Source: an uncultured Erysipelotrichaceae bacterium
Lineage (GTDB): Bacteria > Bacillota_I > Bacilli_A > RF39 > UBA660
Assembly: GCA_902795845.1 (NCBI GenBank)
Contig: CADBMU010000030.1
Coordinates: forward strand, 1 to 21,998
DNA: 21,998 nt
Reading direction: 5' to 3'
A program made the translations under genes and the position numbers. Position 1 is the first letter of the stretch; each line of letters begins with the position of its first letter. Positions 15,441-21,998 of this stretch are shown one piece after another. A model generated the notes under the pieces. The model saw only the letters and a program-made list of their open reading frames with translations, did not search any database and had not been told where the DNA came from.

Positions 15441-16700
15441 ATGACATTTAAAATAATAACACTTGGTTGTAAGGTTAATGCTTATGAAAGTGAAATAATG
15501 AAAGAATTACTTATTAAAGCTGGTTATAAAGAAGAAAATGACAAACCAGAAGTTGTTATAATAAATACTTGTTCAGTTACTAATATGGCAGATAGTAAGT
15601 CTAGAAAAATGGTAAGAAGATATAAAAGAGAAAATCCTGATACAATATTAATTGTTTGTGGATGTAGCACACAAAATAATAAAGAAGAATATGAAAAAAT
15701 GGATATAGATATATTACTAGGAAATAAAGATAAAAGTAAAATTGTAACTCTTATTAATAATTATAAAAATAACCATGAAAAGTATTTTAAATTTTATGAT
15801 GATAGAGATTTAGAATTTGAAGATATGAATGTAGATAAATTTTCTTCACATACTAGAGCTTTTGTAAAGATACAAGATGGATGTAATAACTTTTGCAGTT
15901 ATTGTATAATACCTTATGTAAGAGGAAATATTAGAAGCAAAGATTTTACAAAAACATTAGAAGAAATAAAAAGACTAGTTGATAATGGTCATAAAGAAAT
16001 AGTTTTAACAGGAATACACACAGGTTCATATGGCTACGGTTTAAATTATGATTTAAGTGATTTACTTAGTGAAATGGCAAAAATAGAAGGATTAGAAAGA
16101 ATTAGAATCTCTTCAATAGAAGTTACTGAATTAAATGATAAATTTTTAGAGGAATTAAAAAATAATAAAAAAATATGTAATCATATGCATATTCCTTTAC
16201 AAGCTGGTAGTGATGAAATATTAAAGAAAATGAATAGAAAATATAATTTAGATTACTTTTTTAATAAAATAAATGAAATAAGAAATATAAGACCTGATAT
16301 AAGTATAACTACAGATGTTATAGTAGGGCATCCATATGAAACAAATGAGTTATTTGAAAAGACTATAGATACCTGCAAAAAATTAAAATTTGCTAAAATA
16401 CATGTTTTTCCGTACTCTAAAAGAGATGGAACTGCCTCAAGCAGGATGCCAAACCAGGTGGATGAACATGAAAAAAAATTAAGAAGCCATAAATTAATTG
16501 AAGTTTCAAATGAACTAGAATCAAATTATAATAACAAGTTTATTGGTAAGAAGTTAGATGTTCTAATTGAAGAAGTAAATAATAATATAGCTATTGGTCA
16601 TACTTCTAATTATTTAAGAGTAGAACTTAATGGAGATTATCAAAAAAATAGAATTTATAATGTAGAAATAAAAAAAGAATATTTAAGTAATGAAAAATAA
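15441..16700 (+). CDS. mtaB: tRNA (N6-L-threonylcarbamoyladenosine(37)-C2)-methylthiotransferase MtaB
   Basis: 419 aa, the radical SAM methylthiotransferase that converts t6A37 to ms2t6A37 in ANN-decoding tRNAs. The N-terminal UPF0004 domain has three cluster-binding cysteines (Cys10 in TLGCKVN, Cys44 in NTCSVTN, Cys75 in VCGCST). The radical SAM CxxxCxxC is Cys148, Cys152, Cys155 in DGCNNFCSYCIIPYVRG. HMHIPLQAGSD, TTDVIVGHP and HVFPYSKRDGT are typical, and a TRAM domain closes the protein. TLGCKVN and IPYVRG favour MtaB over MiaB (TYGCQMN). The ATG follows GGTGATGTAA. Convergent with the kinase-like gene, whose stop lies four bases away. Confidence 0.95.
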   Translation: MTFKIITLGCKVNAYESEIMKELLIKAGYKEENDKPEVVIINTCSVTNMADSKSRKMVRRYKRENPDTILIVCGCSTQNNKEEYEKMDIDILLGNKDKSKIVTLINNYKNNHEKYFKFYDDRDLEFEDMNVDKFSSHTRAFVKIQDGCNNFCSYCIIPYVRGNIRSKDFTKTLEEIKRLVDNGHKEIVLTGIHTGSYGYGLNYDLSDLLSEMAKIEGLERIRISSIEVTELNDKFLEELKNNKKICNHMHIPLQAGSDEILKKMNRKYNLDYFFNKINEIRNIRPDISITTDVIVGHPYETNELFEKTIDTCKKLKFAKIHVFPYSKRDGTASSRMPNQVDEHEKKLRSHKLIEVSNELESNYNNKFIGKKLDVLIEEVNNNIAIGHTSNYLRVELNGDYQKNRIYNVEIKKEYLSNEK

Positions 16701-16712
16701 TGTTTCATTTTA
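16689..16712. terminator. Weak convergent hairpin between mtaB and the kinase-like gene
   Basis: AATGAAA (16689-16695) and TTTCATT (16703-16709) form a 7-bp stem spanning both stop codons, T-rich on the plus side. It could serve both strands but is short and AT-rich. Confidence 0.35.
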
Positions 16713-17424
16713 ATATTCTTTTTTTTAAATGATTTAAAAATAAATCCCCATTATAATTATCGGTAGATTTGTACATCTGTTCTAAGATTTGTTGATTTTC
16801 TTTCGAATTTAAAATTCCTTTTAATCCATTTCTTCTTAAATAAGATAAAACATAAGGATATGCTATTTTTTGAATATAACTAATTGTTAATAAATTAAAT
16901 ATATATTCGTCCATATATTGCATCGAATTATGATTTTGTAAGTATCTAATTTGATAATTATTTTTAGTGTCAAAATCTAAATTATTAATCCAAAAATTAT
17001 CTAGATCACATAGAATAACTTCATTATCATTTTTATTGAACAAAATATTTTCTTCGTGTAAATCACCTAGAATGATCCCAAGAGAATGATAATATTTCAT
17101 TTTTTCTAAAACTCTTTTTAAAACATAATATTTAGTTTTTTTATTTTGTTTAAGGCAATCAATAGGGTTAAAATCTTGACGATAAACTGATTTATATCCT
17201 TTAAAAATACCATCAATATAAACTAAATCAGTAGGTAATACATCATTTGTTGATAAGGAACGTAATAATTTTAATTTTTGTAATTTATTATTCAAGACAT
17301 TAATATCATCAGTTTTAAAAATTTTTATTAAACTATTGTAATCATATAAATAAACTTTACTTTCATATCCCGTAAATTTTTGTGGAAAATTAAAATCCTT
17401 ACTTTCTAAAAAAATTTCGTTCAT
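16705..17424 (-). CDS. Protein kinase-like fold protein (small atypical kinase/phosphotransferase)
   Basis: 239 aa, ending in TGA, the only clear TGA stop in the window. The kinase signature is visible: LIKIF near residue 34 (candidate nucleotide-binding Lys), then YHSLGIILGDLHEENILF with Asp121 and Asn126 in the positions of the catalytic-loop Asp and Asn, and ILCDLDNF with Asp140 as the metal-binding Asp equivalent to DFG. It is thus a small kinase of the choline/aminoglycoside/lipopolysaccharide-kinase type; the substrate is unknown. No signal peptide or membrane helix. It lies downstream of murT-gatD on the same strand, and its own -10 begins directly after the gatD stop, so it may be expressed both alone and by read-through. 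Its ribosome site is inside a hairpin. Confidence 0.7.
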   Translation of the reverse strand: MNEIFLESKDFNFPQKFTGYESKVYLYDYNSLIKIFKTDDINVLNNKLQKLKLLRSLSTNDVLPTDLVYIDGIFKGYKSVYRQDFNPIDCLKQNKKTKYYVLKRVLEKMKYYHSLGIILGDLHEENILFNKNDNEVILCDLDNFWINNLDFDTKNNYQIRYLQNHNSMQYMDEYIFNLLTISYIQKIAYPYVLSYLRRNGLKGILNSKENQQILEQMYKSTDNYNGDLFLNHLKKRILK

Positions 17425-17429
17425 AATAA

Positions 17430-17450
17430 AACTCCCTTATTGGGAGCTAT
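17430..17450 (-). promoter_or_regulatory. Hairpin enclosing the ribosome site of the kinase-like gene (terminator or leader switch)
   Basis: On the minus strand CTCCC, loop AATAA, GGGAG, flanked by extra A-T and G-T pairs and followed by TTTTATT. The AAGGGAG arm is the only Shine-Dalgarno for the gene at 17424. A TGGTATAAT extended -10 ends just upstream (17456-17448), so the hairpin would lie at the 5' end of that mRNA. It may also serve as the murT-gatD terminator. Confidence 0.55.
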
Positions 17451-17456
17451 TATACC
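17448..17456 (-). promoter_or_regulatory. Extended -10 promoter of the kinase-like gene
   Basis: TGGTATAAT on the minus strand, beginning within a few bases of the gatD stop codon. No strong -35 is seen, since that region is gatD coding sequence. Confidence 0.55.
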
Positions 17457-17458
17457 AT

Positions 17459-18172
17459 TTATTTTTGATTAATTAAAGTTTTATAGTTTTCGTATGCTTT
17501 AATTTCTAAATCATTATAAACTTCTTTAAATTTAATATTATTCATTTCACATATTTTTTTGACTATATAATTAGTAAAGTAAGGATTTCTTACTAAAAGT
17601 GGTCCAAGAAGATATGTACCATAAAAATGATTTTTTAAAATACCTTCATTTTTTTCATGTTTACGATTACCAAATCCTTTTATAGATTCAAATAAATGAT
17701 TTTCATTATTATCTATTAAATAAGTAGAACGATTTTCAAATCCGATGATTTCACTATTTATTAAATCACATTTGTATAATTGTTCACCAACTAAACGTTT
17801 TTTATTTTCTTTTACAGAATAATTTAAAATATTTAATAATTCTATTTCCTTATTTTTTGAATAATAAGTTTTACCAAATAGATTTAAAGCATTACCAGTA
17901 ACTATAAAGAATTTATTTTCAATAGCAGTTTCTAATTCTTTTTTGTATTTTTTCAAATCATCTAATGTAATTAAAAAACTTTCATCATTGCCACTGCCTA
18001 TATAAAAGATATCATAATTTGTAAAATCAATTTTATCGTCTTTTGTTAAGTAATCAATTGTAACATCAATATTTTGATTTTCAAGATATTTTTTTAAGCA
18101 TAAAACATTACCATTTTCTCCATAGAGATTCATTAAATCATAATACAAGTGAGCTATTCTAATTTCTTTCAT
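17459..18172 (-). CDS. gatD: GatD-like glutamine amidotransferase homologue lacking catalytic Cys and His
   Basis: 237 aa from ATG 18172, chosen because AGGAG sits seven bases upstream; the ATG at 18187, five codons earlier, has no ribosome site. GatD is the CobB/CobQ-type glutaminase that supplies ammonia to MurT for amidating D-Glu of lipid II. Homology is clear along the length: LNLYG.NGN-type N-terminus, FYIGSGND, KRLVGE with the conserved Arg, IIGFENR, GTYLLGP. But the nucleophile elbow reads IVTGNALNLFG, with Thr where family members have Cys (residue 97 counted from 18187). GTYLHGP has become GTYLLGP, so the catalytic His is Leu194. Other cysteines are far away. It overlaps murT by 14 bases. 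Probably a non-catalytic partner; the fold assignment is secure, the activity is doubtful. Confidence 0.85.
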   Translation of the reverse strand: MKEIRIAHLYYDLMNLYGENGNVLCLKKYLENQNIDVTIDYLTKDDKIDFTNYDIFYIGSGNDESFLITLDDLKKYKKELETAIENKFFIVTGNALNLFGKTYYSKNKEIELLNILNYSVKENKKRLVGEQLYKCDLINSEIIGFENRSTYLIDNNENHLFESIKGFGNRKHEKNEGILKNHFYGTYLLGPLLVRNPYFTNYIVKKICEMNNIKFKEVYNDLEIKAYENYKTLINQK

Positions 18173-19502
18173 TTTTAATCTCCTCAATTTGATTTTTAAT
18201 TATAGCAGTCATATCAAAACATACCATTGTATAAATATTATTACTATCTAAATTTAAAGCAGTATTTAAAATTTCTTTGATGTCATTAACTAAAATAATT
18301 TTATTCTCATCGATATTTGCATATTTTAAACGATTTGCAACATCATATTTGAATCTTCCAATACACATTATATGTTTTACTGAATCATTATTAAGCATTT
18401 CAAAGTCAACATCATAAAGCCATGATAAATCATTAAATTTATATCTTCTACTGACGTTATCAAAACCAAGAATAACAGTTTTATCACCAGGTTCATCAAC
18501 TATATATTTTATTGATTGGTAATAACTTAAACAATTTTCATTTTTACTTTCTAACATTGTTAAATTTTTTCCATTAATATTATATTCATGACCACGTTTT
18601 GCTTCTTTAATATTAATATTTAATGTATCATTTAATACTTCATCAGATATTCCAATAGTTTTACAAAGTGCATATGCCCCAATAGTATTATAACTTGCAT
18701 ATAAAATATTTTTATTTATTTTAAATGGTTTACCATTAATTTTTAAAGTCTTTTTATCTAAATCAAGATCAGTAGCTAAAAAATCTAAAGGATTTCTAGC
18801 AAAATCACAGTTAGGGCATTTATAACTTCCAATATGGCCATAATGATAAAAATCGTATTTAAGTTTAGTATGACATTTAGGACAGTAAGCACTATCAACT
18901 GATAAATAATTAGAAGTTTTATAACTATCTTTAGTTTTATCTAAACCATAAGTTATAACTTTACCAGGATATAATACTTTGCATTTACTAACAGTTGGAT
19001 CATCACCATTTACTACTAAAGTAGTAGAGCCATCTAATGTTTTAAAGATATAGTCATAAATTAAATCAGGATTTCCATTACGAGCTGGTTGATCACGAGT
19101 AATATTAGTAATTACTAAATGAGTTAACTTATTTTTACTAAATGCTAAATGCAAGTGACGTTCATCAATTTCTAAAAGTAAACAATCACATTTCATTCTA
19201 CCAAATATATCACAGTTATTTAAAATAGTAGTAGTAACAGCTCTTATTCCATTAGAACCACTTGCATTATAAACAACATTTAAACCAGCTTTTTTTAAAG
19301 TAGTAGCTATTAAATCAGTAGTTGTTCCTTTGCCACTAGAACCAGTAACTCCGATGACATATTTAGGATATTTAATTTTAGTTAAAATATTTTGTCTTAT
19401 ATTATAAGTAATTGAACCTGGAAATACAGTAGAATTATATCCAAATAATTTACATACCCAAGTTATTAATTTATTTAATTCGATTTGAAATGCTCTTAAC
19501 AT
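18159..19502 (-). CDS. murT: Lipid II isoglutaminyl synthase ligase subunit MurT
   Basis: 447 aa, a Mur ligase-like ATP-dependent enzyme that activates the D-glutamate carboxylate of lipid II for amidation to D-isoglutamine. P-loop GVTGSSGKGTT (51-61). A Cys4 zinc ribbon characteristic of MurT is present: Cys207, Cys210, Cys229, Cys232. DNVSRRYKFNDLSWLYDVDFE represents the C-terminal domain (DUF1727). Length matches Staphylococcus MurT (~437 aa). The gene precedes and overlaps gatD, the normal pairing. The start ATG follows GTAGGTGATAGT, with an extended -10 TATAAT 17 bases upstream. The ligase looks complete even though the GatD partner is degenerate. Confidence 0.93.
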   Translation of the reverse strand: MLRAFQIELNKLITWVCKLFGYNSTVFPGSITYNIRQNILTKIKYPKYVIGVTGSSGKGTTTDLIATTLKKAGLNVVYNASGSNGIRAVTTTILNNCDIFGRMKCDCLLLEIDERHLHLAFSKNKLTHLVITNITRDQPARNGNPDLIYDYIFKTLDGSTTLVVNGDDPTVSKCKVLYPGKVITYGLDKTKDSYKTSNYLSVDSAYCPKCHTKLKYDFYHYGHIGSYKCPNCDFARNPLDFLATDLDLDKKTLKINGKPFKINKNILYASYNTIGAYALCKTIGISDEVLNDTLNINIKEAKRGHEYNINGKNLTMLESKNENCLSYYQSIKYIVDEPGDKTVILGFDNVSRRYKFNDLSWLYDVDFEMLNNDSVKHIMCIGRFKYDVANRLKYANIDENKIILVNDIKEILNTALNLDSNNIYTMVCFDMTAIIKNQIEEIKNERN

Positions 19503-19519
19503 ACTATCACCTACAAATT

Positions 19520-19528
19520 ATTATACCA
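19520..19528 (-). promoter_or_regulatory. Extended -10 promoter of murT-gatD
   Basis: TGGTATAAT on the minus strand, 17 bases before the murT ATG, with AGGTGAT in between. No -35 is evident. It is divergent from the transketolase promoter. Confidence 0.65.
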
Positions 19529-19558
19529 AATTTTAGTGTTTTAAAAAATATTAAATTT

Positions 19559-19567
19559 TGTTATACT
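19559..19567 (+). promoter_or_regulatory. Extended -10 promoter of tkt
   Basis: TGTTATACT (TATACT 19562-19567), 23 bases before the ATG. A second TATAAT at 19571-19576 is an alternative. The ribosome site is GGGAAGTGA. Confidence 0.5.
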
Positions 19568-19590
19568 ATATATAATAGGGAAGTGAAAAT

Positions 19591-21576
19591 ATGAATCAAA
19601 AAGATATTCAATGTATCAATGAAATTAAGATATTAGCTTTAGATATGATTAATAATGCTAATAGTGGTCATCCAGGAGCTGTTTTATCACAAGCACCTAT
19701 ACTTTATACACTATATGCAAATTATTTGAGAGTAGATTTAGAAAATCCAAATTGGATTAACAGGGATAGATTTGTTTTATCAAGTGGTCATGCATCAGCA
19801 TTACTTTATTCTTTGTTACATGTATGTGGTTATGACATTAGTTTAAATGATTTACGTGGTTTTAGAAGAATAAATTCAATAACTCCTGGTCATCCAGAAT
19901 ATAAATTAACTCCTGGTGTAGAATGCTCAACGGGACCTCTTGGACAAGGAGTTTCAACAGCAGTTGGAATGGCTTTAGCTGAACGATATATAAAATCATT
20001 ATTAGATGCAGAAGAAGAAAAAACTCAAAAAATTATTAATTATAAAACTTATGTAATGTGTAGTGATGGAGATTTGATGGAAGGTGTTAGTTATGAAGCT
20101 TTGTCTTTTGCTGGTGCCCAAAAGTTAAATAATTTAGTTTTATTATATGATGATAATAACATGAGTATTGATGGAACTCTAGATACAACTTTCAATGAGA
20201 ATATAGAAAAAAGGTTTGAAGCAATTGGCTTCGAAGTAATAATAGTAAAAGATGGAGCAAATTTAACTCAAATAGATAAAGCTTTAAATAAAGCACAAAA
20301 AAGTACAAAACCAGTAATTATTATATTTAAAACTATTTTAGGAAATGGTTCTTACAATCAAAATACTAACCAAGTACATAGTGGTCCATTATCAGATGCT
20401 GATCTTTATAATTTGAGACAAACTTTAGGTATAACATCTCAACCATTTTATGTTACAAAAGACTCAATGATTTATTTACATGATAAAATTGTTAATAGAA
20501 TGAAACCAGAAATAAATGCTTGGAATGAAAATATGAATACAGTAAGAATGTCAACTAGTGAAAATTTAAATAATATTTTAAATATGTTAGAAAACAATAA
20601 AAATATTATAAATTTTGATAGTAGTAAATATCAAATAAATGTAAATTATAATGAAGAGTTAAATATTTCAAATTATAAAGTTATGAATTTATTTGCAAAT
20701 AGTACTAATTTATTATTAAATGGTAGTGCAGATTTATTTAAGTCAGTTAAAAATGTTATAGATAATAGTCCTTTTATGTCAAATGTAACTCCTTTAGGAA
20801 GAAACATAAGATTTGGAGTAAGAGAACATGCTATGGGAGCAATTTTAAATGGTATGGCATTATCAGGGTTAAAAGTTTGTGGTTCAACATTCCTTGCATT
20901 TAGTGATTATTTAAAACCCGCAATTAGAATGAGTGCATTGATGTCTTTACCAGTAACATATATTTTTAGTCATGATTCTATTTCAATAGGTCAAGATGGA
21001 CCAACTCATGAACCTATTGAACAATTAGCAATGCTTAGAACTATACCAAATTTGATAACTTATAGACCAGCTGATATTTTAGAATTAATGGGGTCTTGGG
21101 ATAGTATTTTAAAACAAAATAAACCAACTGTATTAGTTTTAACAAAACAAAAGGTTCCAAAAATACCTGGAACTAATCAAGCAATGATTCAAAAAGGTGC
21201 ATATCTTGTAAGAGACTGTGGAAGTACTCCTGATGCAATTTTAATATCTAGCGGTAGTGATCTTACTAATGCTTATATTATAGCTAATAAATTAGCAGTA
21301 AATGGAATAAATCTAAATGTAGTAAGTATTCCAAGTTTAGAATTATTTTTGGCTCAAGATGAAGAGTATAGAAATAAATTATTACCAGAAAATATTAAGA
21401 GAATAACTTTAGAAGCATCTAATTCATATGTCTTAGGTAGTCTTGCAACTAATATAGATTATGCCATTGGATTAAATGATTTCGGACTTAGTGGTACAAG
21501 TGAAGAAGTAATAAAAGAAATGCAATTTGATTTAGATAGTTTATTATTAAAGGTTCAAAAATTAGTTAGAAAATAA
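19591..21576 (+). CDS. tkt: Transketolase
   Basis: 661 aa, full length for a TPP-dependent transketolase of the non-oxidative pentose phosphate pathway, moving two-carbon units between ketoses and aldoses in the cytoplasm. Signatures: NSGHPG with His27, SSGHASALLY with His67, TPGHPEY with His101, GPLGQG (115-120), and the TPP motif from SDGDLMEG (158-165) to DDNN (187-190). The pyrimidine domain has FGVREHAMGAI and FSHDSISIGQDGPTHEPIEQ, followed by the C-terminal regulatory domain. The GPTHEPIEQ motif marks transketolase rather than DXS. Single-gene unit with its own promoter and terminator, divergent from murT. Confidence 0.97.
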   Translation: MNQKDIQCINEIKILALDMINNANSGHPGAVLSQAPILYTLYANYLRVDLENPNWINRDRFVLSSGHASALLYSLLHVCGYDISLNDLRGFRRINSITPGHPEYKLTPGVECSTGPLGQGVSTAVGMALAERYIKSLLDAEEEKTQKIINYKTYVMCSDGDLMEGVSYEALSFAGAQKLNNLVLLYDDNNMSIDGTLDTTFNENIEKRFEAIGFEVIIVKDGANLTQIDKALNKAQKSTKPVIIIFKTILGNGSYNQNTNQVHSGPLSDADLYNLRQTLGITSQPFYVTKDSMIYLHDKIVNRMKPEINAWNENMNTVRMSTSENLNNILNMLENNKNIINFDSSKYQINVNYNEELNISNYKVMNLFANSTNLLLNGSADLFKSVKNVIDNSPFMSNVTPLGRNIRFGVREHAMGAILNGMALSGLKVCGSTFLAFSDYLKPAIRMSALMSLPVTYIFSHDSISIGQDGPTHEPIEQLAMLRTIPNLITYRPADILELMGSWDSILKQNKPTVLVLTKQKVPKIPGTNQAMIQKGAYLVRDCGSTPDAILISSGSDLTNAYIIANKLAVNGINLNVVSIPSLELFLAQDEEYRNKLLPENIKRITLEASNSYVLGSLATNIDYAIGLNDFGLSGTSEEVIKEMQFDLDSLLLKVQKLVRK

Positions 21577-21580
21577 ATCA

Positions 21581-21604
21581 AACTCACAACCATGTGAGTT
21601 TTTT
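21581..21604 (+). terminator. Rho-independent terminator of tkt
   Basis: AACTCACA (21581-21588), loop ACCA, TGTGAGTT (21593-21600), then T residues. Confidence 0.9.
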
Positions 21605-21643
21605 ACTGCATTTTACCACCCACCCCAAGAAATCAAATTTTAC

Positions 21644-21674
21644 TTGACAAACGTTCGGGGGGGGGGTGTAAAAT
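21644..21674 (+). promoter_or_regulatory. Probable phase-variable promoter with G10 tract in the spacer
   Basis: Consensus -35 TTGACA (21644-21649) and a -10 TAAAAT (21669-21674) are separated by 19 bases that include ten consecutive G (21657-21666). Loss of two G would give the ideal 17-base spacing. An alternative -10, TGTAAA (21667-21672), is 17 bases away at the present tract length. A G run this long is exceptional in such AT-rich DNA. Confidence 0.7.
21657..21666 (+). repeat. Homopolymeric G10 tract (simple sequence repeat)
   Basis: Ten G in a row, directly counted. Such tracts are prone to slipped-strand mispairing, and this one lies between promoter elements of a surface-protein gene. 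Confidence 0.9.
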
Positions 21675-21709
21675 ATAAACATAAGATATACTACGAAGGA
21701 GTAAATGTT

Positions 21710-21998
21710 ATGTTGAAATTAAGAAAGTTCAAAGAAAAAAAGTTAAAGAATAATAGTTTGTTAGTTTCAACTATAATATTATTAGGTTTAATGTCTTCTG
21801 TAGTAATATCAAAAACATATGCAATATATAAAGTAGAAAAAAAATATGATTTAATACAAGCAAAAATAGGTGATTTTAGAGGTAAAAATCAAGTAATAAG
21901 TTATTATATAAATAATCAAGAAAGTGATGTAATACCTGAAAATAAAAATTATAAAGTAAATGTAAGTTGTGAAAATGCAACAGGTGTATGGAATGAAA
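21710..21998 (+). CDS. SipW/TasA-type secreted surface protein, N-terminal part (cut by window edge)
   Basis: Open to the window end; at least 96 residues. The ATG follows an excellent AAGGAG (21696-21701) at eight bases. The N-terminus is very basic (MLKLRKFKEKKLKNN), then a hydrophobic helix LLVSTIILLGLMSSVVIS, then KTYAIYKVEKKYDLIQAKIGDF. This matches the signal region of SipW-dependent TasA/camelysin-type proteins, where cleavage falls near TYA and the mature protein forms surface fibres or adhesins. One Cys is seen near the edge. The upstream G10-containing promoter suggests on/off expression. The length and later domains are unknown. Confidence 0.8.
   Translation, partial: MLKLRKFKEKKLKNNSLLVSTIILLGLMSSVVISKTYAIYKVEKKYDLIQAKIGDFRGKNQVISYYINNQESDVIPENKNYKVNVSCENATGVWNE

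Noticed and set aside
16705..16707. TGA read as tryptophan (Mycoplasma-type code)
   Set aside because: The kinase-like gene ends at TGA, Trp is written TGG in clear homologues (e.g. transketolase, the surface proteins), and no core gene has an internal TGA.

Overview
The window comes from a very AT-rich (roughly a quarter G+C by eye) low-GC Gram-positive bacterium. The gene set (AddAB, RNase J, YlxM, MurT/GatD, MtaB, camelysin/TasA-like surface proteins) and the look of the hypothetical surface proteins suggest an uncultured gut Bacillota/Bacilli of the RF39/RFN20 kind; this placement is inference. UGA acts as a stop (the kinase-like gene ends in TGA and Trp is written TGG), so the standard bacterial code applies. 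No rRNA, tRNA, CRISPR array or IS element was seen, and no gene-free stretch exceeds 300 bases.

Layout. Positions 1-4734 (minus): addB then addA, overlapping by 8 bases, encoding the recombinational-repair helicase-nuclease; addA runs off the left edge. 4814-6490 (minus): RNase J with a consensus promoter and its own terminator. 6601-8238 (plus): a small type IV pilin-like gene, ftsY and ylxM in one operon, closed by a strong terminator. 8353-8712: an orphan hypothetical gene. 8816-15304 (plus): a block of successive secreted or membrane-anchored proteins. It holds an eight-module Cys-pair repeat protein with a C-terminal membrane anchor, an FxLYD-like lipid-anchor-free membrane protein, a large surface protein with a WW...RPVINL C-terminal domain, a short membrane protein with an acidic tail, and a camelysin/TasA-like, Ig/FN3-like, DUF4214-containing surface protein broken by one in-frame TAA. 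15441-16700: mtaB (tRNA ms2t6A synthesis). 16705-19502 (minus): murT, gatD and a kinase-like gene. 19591-21576 (plus): transketolase. 21710 to the right edge: the start of another SipW/TasA-type surface protein.

Most noteworthy. (i) The last gene has a run of ten G between its -35 and the probable -10, in an otherwise extremely AT-rich sequence. This is the classic architecture of a phase-variable promoter made by slipped-strand mispairing. (ii) The GatD homologue has lost both the catalytic Cys (Thr97) and catalytic His (Leu194) of the glutaminase, while its MurT partner looks intact. (iii) Two large surface-protein genes share a TATCAT(T)/(A)ATGATA dyad laid over the -10 and transcription start. 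(iv) Many promoters here are extended -10 (TGnTATAAT-like) with the Shine-Dalgarno only a few bases from the predicted mRNA 5' end.

How the genes fit together. The left third is core DNA repair, RNA decay and protein targeting. The middle is cell-surface display, with signs of regulated expression (dyads, phase variation) and turnover (nonsense mutation). The right part combines tRNA modification, peptidoglycan lipid II modification and the pentose phosphate pathway.
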